This document shows positions 7,740 to 16,721 of a stretch of DNA of 37,945 nt, one piece after another. The stretch is from positions 1 through 37,945 of the forward strand of contig CALHHY010000080.1 of assembly GCA_938030665.1 (NCBI GenBank). Direction: 5' to 3'. Source of the DNA: an uncultured Litoreibacter sp. (GTDB lineage: Bacteria > Pseudomonadota > Alphaproteobacteria > Rhodobacterales > Rhodobacteraceae). Below the pieces are notes generated by a model, which searched no databases, had not been told where the DNA came from, and saw only the letters and a list, made by a program, of their open reading frames with translations. Position 1 is the first letter of the stretch. Every line of letters starts with the position of its first letter. Made by a program: the position numbers and the translations under genes.

Positions 7740-9329
7740 GTGTCCTCTCAAGACCCATATGACCTTTTTATCATTGGCGGTGGCATCAATGGCTGCGGCA
7801 TTGCGCGCGACGCGGCGGGCCGCGGGCTGACTGTCGCGCTGGCAGAGATGAACGATCTGGGGTCCGCGACCTCATCTGCCTCTACCAAGCTGTTTCACGG
7901 CGGGTTGCGATATCTTGAGTATTTCGAGCTGAAGCTGGTGCGTCATGCCTTGCAGGAACGCGAGGTCCTTTGGGCCGCCTCACCGCATATCTCTTGGCCG
8001 ATGCGCTTTGTGGTGCCCTACCATGCCGAGGCGGAATTCGAGACGGACACGCCCGCATCGCGCATTCTGAACATACTGATGCCCTGGAACAAAGGGCGCC
8101 GCCCCGCGTGGCTGATCCGCTTTGGTCTGTTCCTCTATGACAATCTGGGTGGGCGGAAACTGCTGCCTGCCACCAAAACCATCAGCCTGAAGGACACACC
8201 CGAAGGTGCCCCGCTGCAGCCGCAGTTCGAAAAGGCATTCGAGTATTCTGATTGCTGGGTCGAAGACTCGCGGCTGGTCGCACTCAACGCGCAGGACGCC
8301 GCTGAACGGGGGGCCAGGATCATGGTGCACACCAAAGTCACCTCCGCCGCCTGCGAGGACGGCCTTTGGCGTATTACCATCGAGGACGCCCAAGGCACCC
8401 GCGATATCCAAGCACGCATGCTGGTCAATGCAGGCGGCCCATGGGTCGGCGATATCATCCAGCAAAAGGTGCGTATCAACTCGACCGAAGGGGTGCGGCT
8501 GGTGCGTGGCAGTCACATCGTCACGCCGCGCCTTTATGACCACGACAAATGCTACTTCTTTCAGGGCGGCGACGGGCGCATCATCTTTGCCATTCCTTAC
8601 GAGACGGACTTTACGCTGATCGGCACCACAGACGCAGACCATGCAGACCCCGATACACGGCCCACCTGCACCCCGGAGGAGCAATCCTATCTGCTGGATT
8701 TTGCCAACGGCTATTTCAAACAACAGCTGACGGATGCCGATGTGGTCTGGACCTATTCAGGGGTGCGGCCGCTTTATGACGACGGGGCCTCATCCGCGGC
8801 CTCGGCCACCCGTGACTATACGCTCAAGGTGGAGACATCAGGCGGCGCGCCAATCCTCAACATCTTTGGCGGCAAGATCACGACCTACCGCAAACTGGCC
8901 GAAGATGCCCTAGACAAGATCGCCAGGCATCTGCCCGACGTCGCAGACCATTGGACCGCAGGTGTCGCCATGCCCGGCGGCGATTTTGCGGTGACAGAGG
9001 TTGCCGCCAAGATCACCCAGCTGGCGGGAGACTATCCGTTCCTCACCCAGACATGGGCGCGCCGGATGATCCGCGCCTATGGCACCAACGCATGGCATAT
9101 CCTTGGCGATGCAAAGACCGCGACCGATCTGGGCCGCGACTTTGGCGCGACCCTCAGCGAGGCCGAAGTGCGCTGGCTGATGACGCATGAGTTCGCGCGT
9201 CACGCCGAAGACGTGGTCTGGCGACGCTCCAAACTGGGGCTGCGGCTAGACGCGGATGAGGTGGCCGCGCTTGAGGACTGGATGACCTCGGCCCATACTA
9301 GGCCCGCAACGAAAGGCCCTGCGACATGA
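7740..9329 (+). CDS. glpD: Glycerol-3-phosphate dehydrogenase (quinone-linked)
   Basis: Membrane-associated FAD enzyme oxidising glycerol-3-phosphate to dihydroxyacetone phosphate and feeding electrons to quinone; 529 residues. The N-terminal FAD-binding motif [19 protein letters not shown] starts at residue 8. [23 protein letters not shown], the [11 protein letters not shown] region and [13 protein letters not shown] are typical of GlpD. A GTG at 7740 is the only sensible start: the open frame reaches back to 7260, but that part is the antisense of the cupin gene and unlike GlpD. A weak GAAAG lies upstream. Its stop overlaps the glpK start (ATGA), so the two are coupled. No glpF or glpR is visible in the window. 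Confidence 0.95.
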   Translation: MSSQDPYDLFIIGGGINGCGIARDAAGRGLTVALAEMNDLGSATSSASTKLFHGGLRYLEYFELKLVRHALQEREVLWAASPHISWPMRFVVPYHAEAEFETDTPASRILNILMPWNKGRRPAWLIRFGLFLYDNLGGRKLLPATKTISLKDTPEGAPLQPQFEKAFEYSDCWVEDSRLVALNAQDAAERGARIMVHTKVTSAACEDGLWRITIEDAQGTRDIQARMLVNAGGPWVGDIIQQKVRINSTEGVRLVRGSHIVTPRLYDHDKCYFFQGGDGRIIFAIPYETDFTLIGTTDADHADPDTRPTCTPEEQSYLLDFANGYFKQQLTDADVVWTYSGVRPLYDDGASSAASATRDYTLKVETSGGAPILNIFGGKITTYRKLAEDALDKIARHLPDVADHWTAGVAMPGGDFAVTEVAAKITQLAGDYPFLTQTWARRMIRAYGTNAWHILGDAKTATDLGRDFGATLSEAEVRWLMTHEFARHAEDVVWRRSKLGLRLDADEVAALEDWMTSAHTRPATKGPAT

Positions 9330-10816
9330 CCCATATCCTTGCAATAGACCAAGGCACCACATCCTCGCGCGCATTGATCTTTGATGCAGACATGCAGGTC
9401 ATTGCCACCGCGCAGGAAGAGTTCCCACAACACTTCCCCCAAAGCGGCTGGGTCGAACATGACCCCGAAGACCTGTGGTCCACCACCTTGTCCACCTGCC
9501 GCGCCGCTATCGACACCGCGGGCATCACTGCGGGTGACATTACAGGCATCGGCATCACCAATCAGCGCGAAACAACCGTGGTCTGGGACGCCCAGACAGG
9601 CGCGCCCCTGCACAACGCTATCGTCTGGCAAGACCGCCGCACAGCCGACTTTTGCCGTAGTTTGCGCGAGGACGGACATGACGCGTTGATCACCCGGCAA
9701 ACGGGCCTGCTGGCGGATCCCTACTTTTCAGGCACCAAGCTGAAATGGATCCTCGACCAGACCGACGGTGCCCGTGCCCGCGCCGCCAAAGGCGAGATCC
9801 TGTTTGGCACCGTCGACAGCTATCTGATCTGGCGTCTGACGAACGGGGCGTCCCATGTGACAGATGCGACAAACGCGGCCCGTACGATGCTGTATGACAT
9901 CCATGAAGGCGCGTGGAGCGACGAGATTTGCGCGCTCTTTGACATCCCGCAAGCGATGCTGCCAAAGGTGCATGATTGCGCGGCAGACTTTGGCGTGACC
10001 GACCCTGTGCATCTGGGCGCGGCCCTGCCCGTTCTGGGCGTTGCCGGCGACCAGCAGGCAGCGACCATCGGACAGGCGTGCTTTGAACCCGGCATGATGA
10101 AATCGACCTATGGCACGGGCTGCTTTGCCCTTCTGAACACGGGGGCGACGCCCGTTGCCTCGCAAAACCGCTTGTTGACCACGATCGCCTACCAGATGGA
10201 CGGCACCCCCACATACGCGCTTGAAGGGTCGATTTTTGTCGCAGGTGCCGTGGTGCAATGGCTACGCGACGGTCTGGAGATCATTGAAGATGCCGCTGCA
10301 ACACTGGCCCTGACTGCCAACGCCGATGCAGGTCAGGACGTGATCATCGTACCTGCCTTTACCGGCCTTGGCGCCCCCTATTGGGAAGCGGACTGCCGCG
10401 GTGCTGTCTATGGCCTCACGCGCAATTCCGGCCCTGCCGAATTTGCCCGTGCGGCCCTCGAAAGCGTCGGCTTCCAGACCCGCGACCTGCTGGAGGCGAT
10501 GCACTCAGACTGGTCCTCCGATCATGCGGCACAGGCCACTCTGCGCGTTGACGGCGGAATGAGCGCAAACAACTGGGCTATGCAATTCCTCAGCGACATC
10601 ATCGGCGCGCCTGTGGACCGCCCCACCGTGCTGGAGACGACCGCCATGGGGGCAGCATGGCTTGCCGGACAACGCGCAGGGCTCTTCCCTGACATGGCTG
10701 GATTTGCGGCCAACTGGGCGAAAGAGCGCAGCTTTGCCCCGCAGATGGACCCCCAGACCCGAGACGCCAGATACACCCGCTGGAAACGCGCCGTGACCGC
10801 GACGATCTCTGTCTAG
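9326..10816 (+). CDS. glpK: Glycerol kinase
   Basis: FGGY-family kinase phosphorylating glycerol with ATP, cytosolic, 496 residues (usual length about 500). The N-terminal phosphate loop DQGTTSSRA (8-16), [12 protein letters not shown], the substrate-site stretch [19 protein letters not shown] and [17 protein letters not shown] are all conserved, so it should be functional. It is translated by overlap with glpD and supplies GlpD's substrate. After the stop there is no clean intrinsic terminator: a loose TTGGGG...CCCCAA pair occurs about 10-35 bp downstream but lacks a T-run. Confidence 0.97.
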   Translation: MTHILAIDQGTTSSRALIFDADMQVIATAQEEFPQHFPQSGWVEHDPEDLWSTTLSTCRAAIDTAGITAGDITGIGITNQRETTVVWDAQTGAPLHNAIVWQDRRTADFCRSLREDGHDALITRQTGLLADPYFSGTKLKWILDQTDGARARAAKGEILFGTVDSYLIWRLTNGASHVTDATNAARTMLYDIHEGAWSDEICALFDIPQAMLPKVHDCAADFGVTDPVHLGAALPVLGVAGDQQAATIGQACFEPGMMKSTYGTGCFALLNTGATPVASQNRLLTTIAYQMDGTPTYALEGSIFVAGAVVQWLRDGLEIIEDAAATLALTANADAGQDVIIVPAFTGLGAPYWEADCRGAVYGLTRNSGPAEFARAALESVGFQTRDLLEAMHSDWSSDHAAQATLRVDGGMSANNWAMQFLSDIIGAPVDRPTVLETTAMGAAWLAGQRAGLFPDMAGFAANWAKERSFAPQMDPQTRDARYTRWKRAVTATISV

Positions 10817-10951
10817 AAAACGGTTGGGGAGGTGCGTGAGCTGCCCCAAATCTCCCGATCAGCGGTCGCAATGGTCGATTTCTTGCTGCGACCTCAACGG
10901 TCAACAGCCCACCGTCATGCACATGACAAGGCGCATCGCTTCAAGCAGTTT

Positions 10952-11028
10952 TGGCGACCCCGGCAGGAATCGAACCTGCAACCTGCCCCTTAGGAGGGGG
11001 CTGCTCTATCCAGTTGAGCCACGGGGCC
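10952..11028 (-). tRNA. tRNA-Arg (anticodon CCU)
   Basis: A complete 77-nt cloverleaf with encoded CCA. Acceptor GGCCCCG pairs with CGGGGTC (one G-U), D-arm GCTC/GAGC, anticodon stem GCCCC/GGGGC with loop CTCCTAA (anticodon CCT), T-arm GCAGG-TTCGATT-CCTGC, discriminator G. It decodes AGG. The 40 bases upstream on the minus strand lack a convincing promoter, and an intrinsic terminator sits just beyond them. Confidence 0.97.
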
Positions 11029-11068
11029 ATTAAGGCCCGTTTTGAGGGTTTCGCGGCCGGCAGGCAAC

Positions 11069-11106
11069 AAAAAAGGGGATGTGCGAATTGGCCCATGCAC
11101 ATCCCC
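11069..11106 (-). terminator. Intrinsic terminator on the minus strand, upstream of tRNA-Arg
   Basis: A perfect 10-bp stem (GGGGATGTGC / GCACATCCCC) with a 12-nt loop is followed on the minus strand by TTTTTT and then GTT. On the plus strand there is no T-run. No protein gene on the minus strand ends here, so it appears to terminate a short non-coding transcript. Confidence 0.8.
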
Positions 11107-11154
11107 CTCTCTTGGATTGCGCGGCACAAAGACCGGGCAATGCCGCAAACTGTT
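11069..11154 (-). ncRNA. Candidate small RNA (~85 nt), divergent from the lacI-family gene
   Basis: Predicted from architecture. A minus-strand sigma70-type promoter (-35 TTGTCC, 17-bp spacer, -10 TATGAT, 11161-11189) points to a start near 11154. A 5' hairpin (GCGGCA / TGCCGC, 11121-11146) comes first, then an unpaired linker containing CCAAGAGAG, then the intrinsic terminator at 11069-11106. No open reading frame with a ribosome site is seen inside. A LacI-type operator overlaps the -10 and the start, so the adjacent regulator probably represses it. The alternative is that this is an attenuated leader of the downstream tRNA-Arg. I do not recognise it as a known RNA family. Confidence 0.5.
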
Positions 11155-11164
11155 AGCGCTATCA
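11151..11164. promoter_or_regulatory. LacI/GntR-type operator palindrome
   Basis: TGTTAGCGCTATCA is a 14-bp palindrome with 6 of 7 pairs matching and the central CG typical of LacI-family sites; it resembles E. coli GntR-type operators. It overlaps the -10 box and predicted start of the minus-strand small RNA and lies 78 bp before the start of the LacI-family gene at 11243. Confidence 0.6.
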
Positions 11165-11189
11165 TAGAGACCAAATCCGGTTTGGACAA
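11161..11189 (-). promoter_or_regulatory. Sigma70-type promoter for the candidate small RNA
   Basis: On the minus strand TTGTCC (11189-11184) and TATGAT (11166-11161) are separated by exactly 17 bp. Both hexamers match consensus in at least four of six positions. It drives transcription away from the lacI-family gene toward the terminator at 11069. Confidence 0.55.
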
Positions 11190-11242
11190 CCCTGTCGATA
11201 GGCGCTACGCTGAAGGCCCTGAATTCTGCGAAAGCCGCGTCT

Positions 11243-12274
11243 TTGACCAGTCGATCTGACCCAGATTACCGACCACAACTGACCTTGAGGGACGTGTCTG
11301 AAGTGTCAGGCGTCTCGGAAATGACGGTCAGCCGGGTTTTGCGAAACCGGGGGGAAGTGTCTGAAAAAACACGCGAAAAAGTACTCAAAGCCGCGCGTGA
11401 GCTGGGGTATGTGCCCAACAAGATCGCAGGCGCCCTGGCGTCCAACCGCGTCAATCTGGTGGGCGTTATCATCCCATCGCTGTCCAACATGGTATTCCCC
11501 GAGGTGATGATGGGAATTTCATCCGTGCTGGATGAGACGCCACTGCAGCCCGTCGTGGGTGTCACCGGGTATGAGCCGGAGAAAGAGGAAAGGGTCATCT
11601 TCGAGATGCTCTCCTGGCGGCCAAGCGGACTGATTGTGGCCGGGCTTGAGCACACCGATGCAGCCCGCAAGATGATGGAAAATGCCAGCGTTCCGGTGGT
11701 CGAGATCATGGATGTCGACGGCGATGCCGTCGATGCCTGCGTGGGTATTAGCCACCAACGGGCGGGCAGGCAAACGGCGACAGAAATCCTGAAACGTGGC
11801 TACCGTCGGATCGGTTTTCTTGGCACAAAAATGCCACTCGATCACCGGGCACGGAAACGGTTCGAGGGGTTCCAATCCGTCCTTACAGAGGCAGGGCTTG
11901 GGTTAATCGACCAGGAATATTACTCCGGCGGTTCGGCACTGGCCAAGGGAAGGGAGATGACCGAAGCCATTCTGAACCGCAATGACGACCTGGATTTTCT
12001 TTATTATTCCAATGACATGATCGGTGCGGGTGGGCTGCTTTACTGCCTTGAGAAAGGCATCTCAGTTCCCGGCGATGTCGGCCTTGCTGGCTTTAATGGG
12101 GTTGAGCTGATCGATGGTCTGCCGCGCAAGCTTGCGACCATGGACAGCTGCCGGGGCGAGATCGGGACCAAGGCCGCCCAGATGATCGTCGCCGCGCTTG
12201 AGAAGACAAAAGAGGCAGCGCCAAAAAGGATCGAAATCTCCCCCATTTTTGCGGCAGGTGACACGGTTCGCTAG
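11243..12274 (+). CDS. LacI-family transcriptional regulator, GntR (gluconate repressor)-like
   Basis: DNA-binding repressor of 343 residues. The N-terminal helix-turn-helix TLRDVSEVSGVSEMTVSRVL (14-33) and hinge region GYVPNKIAGALASNR are canonical. The effector domain has IPSLSNMVFPEVMMGI and EMLSWRPSGLI, which closely echo the E. coli gluconate repressor GntR rather than LacI or PurR. The start is taken as TTG 11243, because no in-frame ATG or GTG lies between it and the stop codon at 11165; the ribosome site is weak. No sugar-acid genes flank it, so its regulon is not local, except for an operator-like palindrome at 11151-11164 over the divergent small-RNA promoter. The effector is unknown; gluconate or a related sugar acid is inferred by similarity. 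Confidence 0.85.
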   Translation: MTSRSDPDYRPQLTLRDVSEVSGVSEMTVSRVLRNRGEVSEKTREKVLKAARELGYVPNKIAGALASNRVNLVGVIIPSLSNMVFPEVMMGISSVLDETPLQPVVGVTGYEPEKEERVIFEMLSWRPSGLIVAGLEHTDAARKMMENASVPVVEIMDVDGDAVDACVGISHQRAGRQTATEILKRGYRRIGFLGTKMPLDHRARKRFEGFQSVLTEAGLGLIDQEYYSGGSALAKGREMTEAILNRNDDLDFLYYSNDMIGAGGLLYCLEKGISVPGDVGLAGFNGVELIDGLPRKLATMDSCRGEIGTKAAQMIVAALEKTKEAAPKRIEISPIFAAGDTVR

Positions 12275-12376
12275 CGCGAAAACCTTAAAGTTTCTGCAGA
12301 ATTTACGGAATTCTTCACGATTGCCCGCTAGGGATGCGGCCTCGCACGGCTGATTGCGAGCTTTGGGGCACCCTTA

Positions 12377-13153
12377 ATGACAGATAGCGCAGGTCGCGTA
12401 GCGGGAGATATTCTTGACGCTGCGATGCCATTTCTGCGCCGGTACGGACGTGCCTTGACCCGTTGCCAGAAGGCAGGCGACAGCTTGGCCATACGGGCGC
12501 GACAGGATACGCGGCGTACGATCTCAGTGATTTCCGCGAAAGAAATCCGCATTTCCCTGTTTCGATCGTTGCATGGCGCCTGGACCAGCCCGTCGGCCAT
12601 CCTGCTCAGCATTGCGGCGGCCCGAAAACGGGTGGAGCAACTGACCCCCGGCGCGCTGGAAACGCTGCTGTTACGCGCCATTGAGGAGTTTTCCTTTGGC
12701 GAAATCGGCACCATCCTGCATCGCAGCGAGGCCGAGGCCTCTGAACTTTTCGAAATCGCCCTGAGGGAACGACCCTATCAGCGCGGCAAGAAGGTTCTGA
12801 TTATCGAGGATGACGCGTTGATCGCCATGGACATCGCCAATTGCATTTCAGAAATGGGCGGCATCATTACCGGCGTTGCCCGCACCGCCACCCAAGCGGT
12901 GGAGCTGGCTGGCACCTACATGCCGCAAATGATCCTGACGAGTCCGGTCCTTGCAGACCGGTCTTCCGGGTTGGAAGCCGCCAAGACCATATCCGCCGGC
13001 AAGGGTGGGATTGACGTGGTGGTAGTCAGCCCCGACCCGCAGACCCTGCTTCAAGGCGAGCCGGCTGAGCCGCTATTTGTGCTCGAAAAACCCTACCTGG
13101 AAGACCAGGTGCGCAGCGCTGTCCGACAGGCCTTCATCCTCAGCCAAAGCTAG
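12377..13153 (+). CDS. PhyR-like protein (sigma-like domain plus degenerate receiver)
   Basis: 258 residues with the architecture of PhyR, the anti-anti-sigma factor of the alphaproteobacterial general stress response. Residues ~10-132 are an ECF-sigma-like domain (LTPGALETLLLRAIEEFSFGEIG) and ~138-255 a receiver domain. In active PhyR, the sequestration of NepR needs phosphorylation of an aspartate in the LADIQLADGSSG motif. Here the equivalent is LTSPVLADRSSG, with Ser189 in place of that aspartate. The acidic pair in IIEDD (144-146) and Lys238 in EKPY are kept, and the switch Thr is Ser218. It may be phosphorylation-independent or act as a decoy. No nepR, ecfG or phyK gene is visible nearby. 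Its stop overlaps the stop of a convergent small gene. Confidence 0.8.
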   Translation: MTDSAGRVAGDILDAAMPFLRRYGRALTRCQKAGDSLAIRARQDTRRTISVISAKEIRISLFRSLHGAWTSPSAILLSIAAARKRVEQLTPGALETLLLRAIEEFSFGEIGTILHRSEAEASELFEIALRERPYQRGKKVLIIEDDALIAMDIANCISEMGGIITGVARTATQAVELAGTYMPQMILTSPVLADRSSGLEAAKTISAGKGGIDVVVVSPDPQTLLQGEPAEPLFVLEKPYLEDQVRSAVRQAFILSQS

Positions 13154-13320
13154 GAAGCCTTCGGCCCCGCGAAATACCAAACCAGGAAACCGATGATCGG
13201 GAAGAGCAGAACACCCAGTATCCAAAGCACCTTTTTCGTGGTGTCGACGCTAGAATTGATGATCGAGGCGATTGCCCAGATGTCGAGGGCAAAGACGATA
13301 AGCCCGAATAACGTTTGCAT
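13150..13320 (-). CDS. Small membrane protein, PLD-nuclease N-terminal (PLDNc) family
   Basis: 56 residues from ATG 13320, preceded by AGGAGA with good spacing. Two hydrophobic helices (about 3-20 and 32-50) are joined by a short polar loop NSSVDTTKK. The second ends in a short aromatic run (WYFAG) typical of the phospholipase-D-nuclease N-terminal family of small cardiolipin-synthase-like membrane anchors. No catalytic HKD motif is present, so it is not an enzyme by itself. Such proteins are widespread and uncharacterised. The stop codon overlaps the stop of the PhyR-like gene. It may be stress-linked by neighbourhood only. Confidence 0.75.
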   Translation of the reverse strand: MQTLFGLIVFALDIWAIASIINSSVDTTKKVLWILGVLLFPIIGFLVWYFAGPKAS

Positions 13321-13419
13321 GACCTGATCTCCTGATATGAGGCGCCGTATCCGCGAAGCGCGTTGCTTTATCGTACCGCGCGCGGCATTGAAAAGTCACG
13401 CGGGTATGTGATTTGACAT

Positions 13420-14115
13420 CTAAACGCCCAAGTAGCGGGTTAGTTTCGCGGGCGTCGATTTTAGATCATCGACCGTGGTGGCCTCGACGTCGCGGCCATT
13501 CTCGATAAAGACCACATGATCGGCGAGCGCCAGGATCGCGTCGACTCGTTGTTCCACTAGCACGATGGCATAACCTTCGGCTTTCATCTTCAGTATCACG
13601 TCGCGTATCTGCGCAATCATCGAGGGTTGCAGCCCCTCCGTCGGCTCGTCCAGCAGCAGCACATCGGGCCGCAGACACAGCGCGCGGGCGGTGGCCAGCA
13701 TCTGCTGCTCGCCGCCTGACAGCGTGCCCGCCATCTGGGTCAAGCGCTCCCGCAGCCGGGGGAACAGTTCCAGTACCCAGTCGCGGGTGTCCTTGCCCTG
13801 CTTGCGTGTCATCAGCCCCATCTCAATGTTTTCCGCAACAGTCAGTTCGGCGAACAGGCGGCGGCCTTGAGGGATGTAGCCCAGACCCTGCCGTGGGATC
13901 AGATGCGGGGCCATATGGGTAATCTCCTCGCCCTTGAACGTCACGCGCCCGGCAGTGATCGGCAACTGCCCCATCACCGATTTCAGCGCCGTTGTCTTGC
14001 CCGCCCCGTTGCGGCCCAATAGGCACAGAATTTCCGACGCTTTGACCGAGAAGGACAAGCCTTGCAGCACCTTCACCGCGCCGTAACCTGAGTGGATGTC
14101 CGTGACCTCAAGCAT
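13420..14115 (-). CDS. livF: Branched-chain-type ABC transporter ATPase, LivF-like
   Basis: Second ATPase of a branched-chain (HAAT) importer, 231 residues. Walker A GRNGAGKT (34-41), the Q-loop region IPQGRRLFAELTVAENI, signature LSGGEQQM, Walker B VLLLDEPTEGL and the switch LVEQR are intact. ATG 14115 is preferred over an in-frame upstream start at 14238 because LivF proteins begin at MLEV..., and this leaves an 8-bp overlap with livG, normal for this operon. It is the last gene of the five-gene cluster at 13420-18026. The substrate of this importer is not known. Confidence 0.9.
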   Translation of the reverse strand: MLEVTDIHSGYGAVKVLQGLSFSVKASEILCLLGRNGAGKTTALKSVMGQLPITAGRVTFKGEEITHMAPHLIPRQGLGYIPQGRRLFAELTVAENIEMGLMTRKQGKDTRDWVLELFPRLRERLTQMAGTLSGGEQQMLATARALCLRPDVLLLDEPTEGLQPSMIAQIRDVILKMKAEGYAIVLVEQRVDAILALADHVVFIENGRDVEATTVDDLKSTPAKLTRYLGV

Positions 14116-14839
14116 CGACACCGGTTCCCAGATACGCGGCTTGGACGGCGGCGTTTGCGCGGACCTCCTCCGGCGTGCCGGAGGCCAGCGTCCTGCCGCC
14201 GTCAAGCACCGTGATGTAATCCGCAACCTCCATGACAACGCGCATGTTGTGCTCGATCAGCAGGATGGTCGTGTCGCCCGCAAGGCCCTGGATCAGCGCC
14301 ATGAAATCGGCAATCTCGCTTTCGGCCAGCCCCTGGGTGGGCTCATCGAGAATGAACAATTTGGGGTCCTGCGCCAGCCCCATGGCGATCTCCAGCACGC
14401 GCTGGTGGCCGTAGCTCAGATCGCTTGCAATCTGATCGGCACGGTCCGTCAACCCGACGCGCGCCAATACCTCGGCCGCTTTGGCCGCATGCAGGTTAGG
14501 CTTGCCCGCCAATAGCCGCCCGGCGGCGAGGCCCACATTGTCATAAACACTGAGCCCCGGAAAGACGGAGGTAATCTGAAACGTGTAGGCCAGCCCCAGC
14601 TGGATGCGTTTATGGGCAGGCAGATGGCTGATATCCCGCCCCTCAAAGAAGACCTGACCCCGCGTGGCTTCGATCCGGCCCGAGAGCATGCCCACAAAAG
14701 TCGATTTGCCCGCGCCATTTGGCCCGATCAGCGCCGTGATCTTGCCGCGCGCGAGTACGAAATCAACGTCCTCATTGGCGGCCAGTCCGCCATAGATTTT
14801 GGTCAGCCCCTTGGTTTCCAGAATGCTCACGGCAGCCAT
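14108..14839 (-). CDS. livG: Branched-chain-type ABC transporter ATPase, LivG-like
   Basis: First ATPase of the importer, 243 residues. Walker A GPNGAGKST (39-47), LivG-type signature LSYGHQR, Walker B LFILDEPTQGL and switch histidine in LIEHNM are present. It overlaps livM by 13 bp and livF by 8 bp, so all are translated together. The non-LSGGQ signature is normal for LivG. Confidence 0.9.
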   Translation of the reverse strand: MAAVSILETKGLTKIYGGLAANEDVDFVLARGKITALIGPNGAGKSTFVGMLSGRIEATRGQVFFEGRDISHLPAHKRIQLGLAYTFQITSVFPGLSVYDNVGLAAGRLLAGKPNLHAAKAAEVLARVGLTDRADQIASDLSYGHQRVLEIAMGLAQDPKLFILDEPTQGLAESEIADFMALIQGLAGDTTILLIEHNMRVVMEVADYITVLDGGRTLASGTPEEVRANAAVQAAYLGTGVDA

Positions 14840-15771
14840 GGCATCACCTTCTGGCGCAGGCTTCCTGCCAGCCCCTGCGGCGCGAAAAGCGTCAGCAGGA
14901 CCAAGACCAGCCCCGCGATCAGCATATAGGCGTTGGTGTAGCCGCTGGAGATATCGATCAGGTAGAACATGAAGAACACCCCGATCAACGGACCGATGGT
15001 CGTCCCGGCCCCGCCCAGAAGCACCCAGAGCAGCGGGAATATCGAATAGGGCACGGCAGCGAAACTGGCGCCGACATAGCCGAAAAGCAGCCCGTAGGTT
15101 GCCCCCGCCATGCCCGATACCGCGCCCGAGGTCACGAAGGCCATCAGCTTGTAGCGTGACGTATCATAACCCAGCATCCGGGCGCGCTCCTCATTCTCGC
15201 GAATGGCGATGAGGCGCTTGCCGAAGGGCAGTTTGATCAGCTTGGCCAGCGCCAGAAAGCAGACGCCGAACAAGACCCATGCGCAGAAATATCGCCCGGC
15301 ATCGGTGCTGAGGTCGATGCCCGCGATCATCCGCCCCTCCCGCGCGACGACGAAACCTTCATCGCCACGGGTGTATTCCCCGAAATACAGCACCACCAGA
15401 TAGGCCGCCTGCGCGAACATCAGCGTTACAATCATGAAGGACACGCCGGCCGTGCGCAAAGCCAGCCCGCCCGCAACCAAGGCCAACGCGGCGGCGACCA
15501 ATATGGCAAACAGGAACGCGACAGGCATCGGAAAACCTGCAAGATTGACGGTCAGCCCGAACCCGTACATGCCGGCCGCAAAGAACATGGCGTGGCCGAG
15601 GCTCAGGAGGCCGGTATAGCCAAACAGGATGTTGAACCCCATGGCGTAGATCGCCAGCACCATGATCCGGGACAGCTGCCCGCTGTGATAGGTGGGCAGC
15701 ACGAAGAACAGCGCGAAGAGCAGCGCCAAAACCCCGCCATGCAGCACCCATGATTTGCCATGCGCGGTCAT
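14827..15771 (-). CDS. livM: Branched-chain-type ABC transporter permease, LivM-like
   Basis: Inner-membrane permease, 314 residues, with about nine or ten hydrophobic segments. GYTGLLSLGHAMFFAAGMYG near residue 50-70 is the typical LivM loop. IRENEERARMLGYDTSRYKL is the cytoplasmic loop contacting the ATPase. LLGGAGTTIGPLIGVFF lies near the C-terminus. The start overlaps the livH stop by 4 bp (15768-15771). It pairs with LivH to form the channel. The substrate is undetermined. Confidence 0.9.
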   Translation of the reverse strand: MTAHGKSWVLHGGVLALLFALFFVLPTYHSGQLSRIMVLAIYAMGFNILFGYTGLLSLGHAMFFAAGMYGFGLTVNLAGFPMPVAFLFAILVAAALALVAGGLALRTAGVSFMIVTLMFAQAAYLVVLYFGEYTRGDEGFVVAREGRMIAGIDLSTDAGRYFCAWVLFGVCFLALAKLIKLPFGKRLIAIRENEERARMLGYDTSRYKLMAFVTSGAVSGMAGATYGLLFGYVGASFAAVPYSIFPLLWVLLGGAGTTIGPLIGVFFMFYLIDISSGYTNAYMLIAGLVLVLLTLFAPQGLAGSLRQKVMPWLP

Positions 15772-16694
15772 GACGGCTTTTTCCCAAGCAGGCCTTGCGG
15801 TCGGAACACCAGCACCATGGCCACCAACAGGGTTGCGATGATCTTGGCCAGCGTGGGCGAGAAGAAAACCGATATGATGCCGTCGCTCATCCCGATCAGC
15901 AGCGCGGCGATCACGGTGCCGGGAAGGCTGCCCAGACCACCGATGATGACGACAATAAAGGCCAGCAGCAGCGGATCACCTCCCATCAGGTAATGGGCCT
16001 GCTGAATGGGTACGACCAGCACCGCCCCAAGCGCTGCCAGCCCCGCGCCAAGGCCGAAGACCCACGAATAAACCCGGCCCACCGGCACCCCGAAGGCCTG
16101 TGCGGTCTCGCTGTCTTGCTGGGTTGCGCGCATGATCAGGCCGATCTTGGTTTTGGTCAGCAGCACCCACAGCCCTACCAGCACGGTCGCGGCGGCAGCG
16201 ATTACGAACAGCTTGTAGGTGGTGATGCTCAGACCCCAGGGCCAAAACAGGGCAAAGCCCTCCTCTCCCCATTCAAACCAAGGCAGGGACAGGCGGGTGT
16301 TGAAGGGCGGCGGCACCGGGCGCGCCTCCGGCCCGAAGGTCATCAGCGTCGTTTGCTGGATGATGTAGAGCATCCCGATCGTGGCCACGATGGTCCGGTC
16401 GGGGTCGTAGTTGATGCGTTTCAGGATCAGACGGTCCGCAAAAGCGGCTAGGCATCCGACCAGCACCGGCGCAATCAAAAGGGCCGCCACGAACCCAAGG
16501 GCCGGGTGGCCGCCGATGGTTGTCGCCACGAACCAGGTCAGCACCGCGCCGAGCATGAAGAATTCCCCATGCGCCACATTGACGACCCGCATCACGCCGA
16601 AAACGATGCTCAGCCCCATGGCCGTCAGCACCAGAATGGCCGAGATCACCGCCCCTTCAAGGGCGGCAAGCATCAGATGGGGGCCGAATTCCAT
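15768..16694 (-). CDS. livH: Branched-chain-type ABC transporter permease, LivH-like
   Basis: Inner-membrane permease, 308 residues. LSIVFGVMRVVNVAHGEFFMLGA is the LivH hallmark (given here as a region near residues 28-50). MRATQQDSETAQAFGV is the ATPase-coupling loop and IVVIIGGLGSLPGTVIAALLIG the conserved late segment. It starts 27 bp after the binding-protein gene stop. The ribosome site is weak, which suggests coupling to the upstream gene. Confidence 0.9.
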   Translation of the reverse strand: MEFGPHLMLAALEGAVISAILVLTAMGLSIVFGVMRVVNVAHGEFFMLGAVLTWFVATTIGGHPALGFVAALLIAPVLVGCLAAFADRLILKRINYDPDRTIVATIGMLYIIQQTTLMTFGPEARPVPPPFNTRLSLPWFEWGEEGFALFWPWGLSITTYKLFVIAAAATVLVGLWVLLTKTKIGLIMRATQQDSETAQAFGVPVGRVYSWVFGLGAGLAALGAVLVVPIQQAHYLMGGDPLLLAFIVVIIGGLGSLPGTVIAALLIGMSDGIISVFFSPTLAKIIATLLVAMVLVFRPQGLLGKKPS

Positions 16695-16721
16695 GGCCGG
16701 TTGCCGCGCCGCAAGGGCGGA

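Noticed and set aside
10817-10862. TTGGGG...CCCCAA pair after glpK as a terminator
   Set aside because: Only six pairs, and no T-run on either side. Too weak to call.
10952-11028. tRNA-Arg as an integration site for a genomic island
   Set aside because: No integrase, excisionase or direct repeat of the tRNA 3' end was seen in the window, so there is no support beyond the tRNA itself.
10941-11189. Minus-strand 82-codon frame across tRNA-Arg
   Set aside because: It reads through the complete tRNA and the intrinsic terminator; the peptide resembles the usual spurious translation of tRNA genes.
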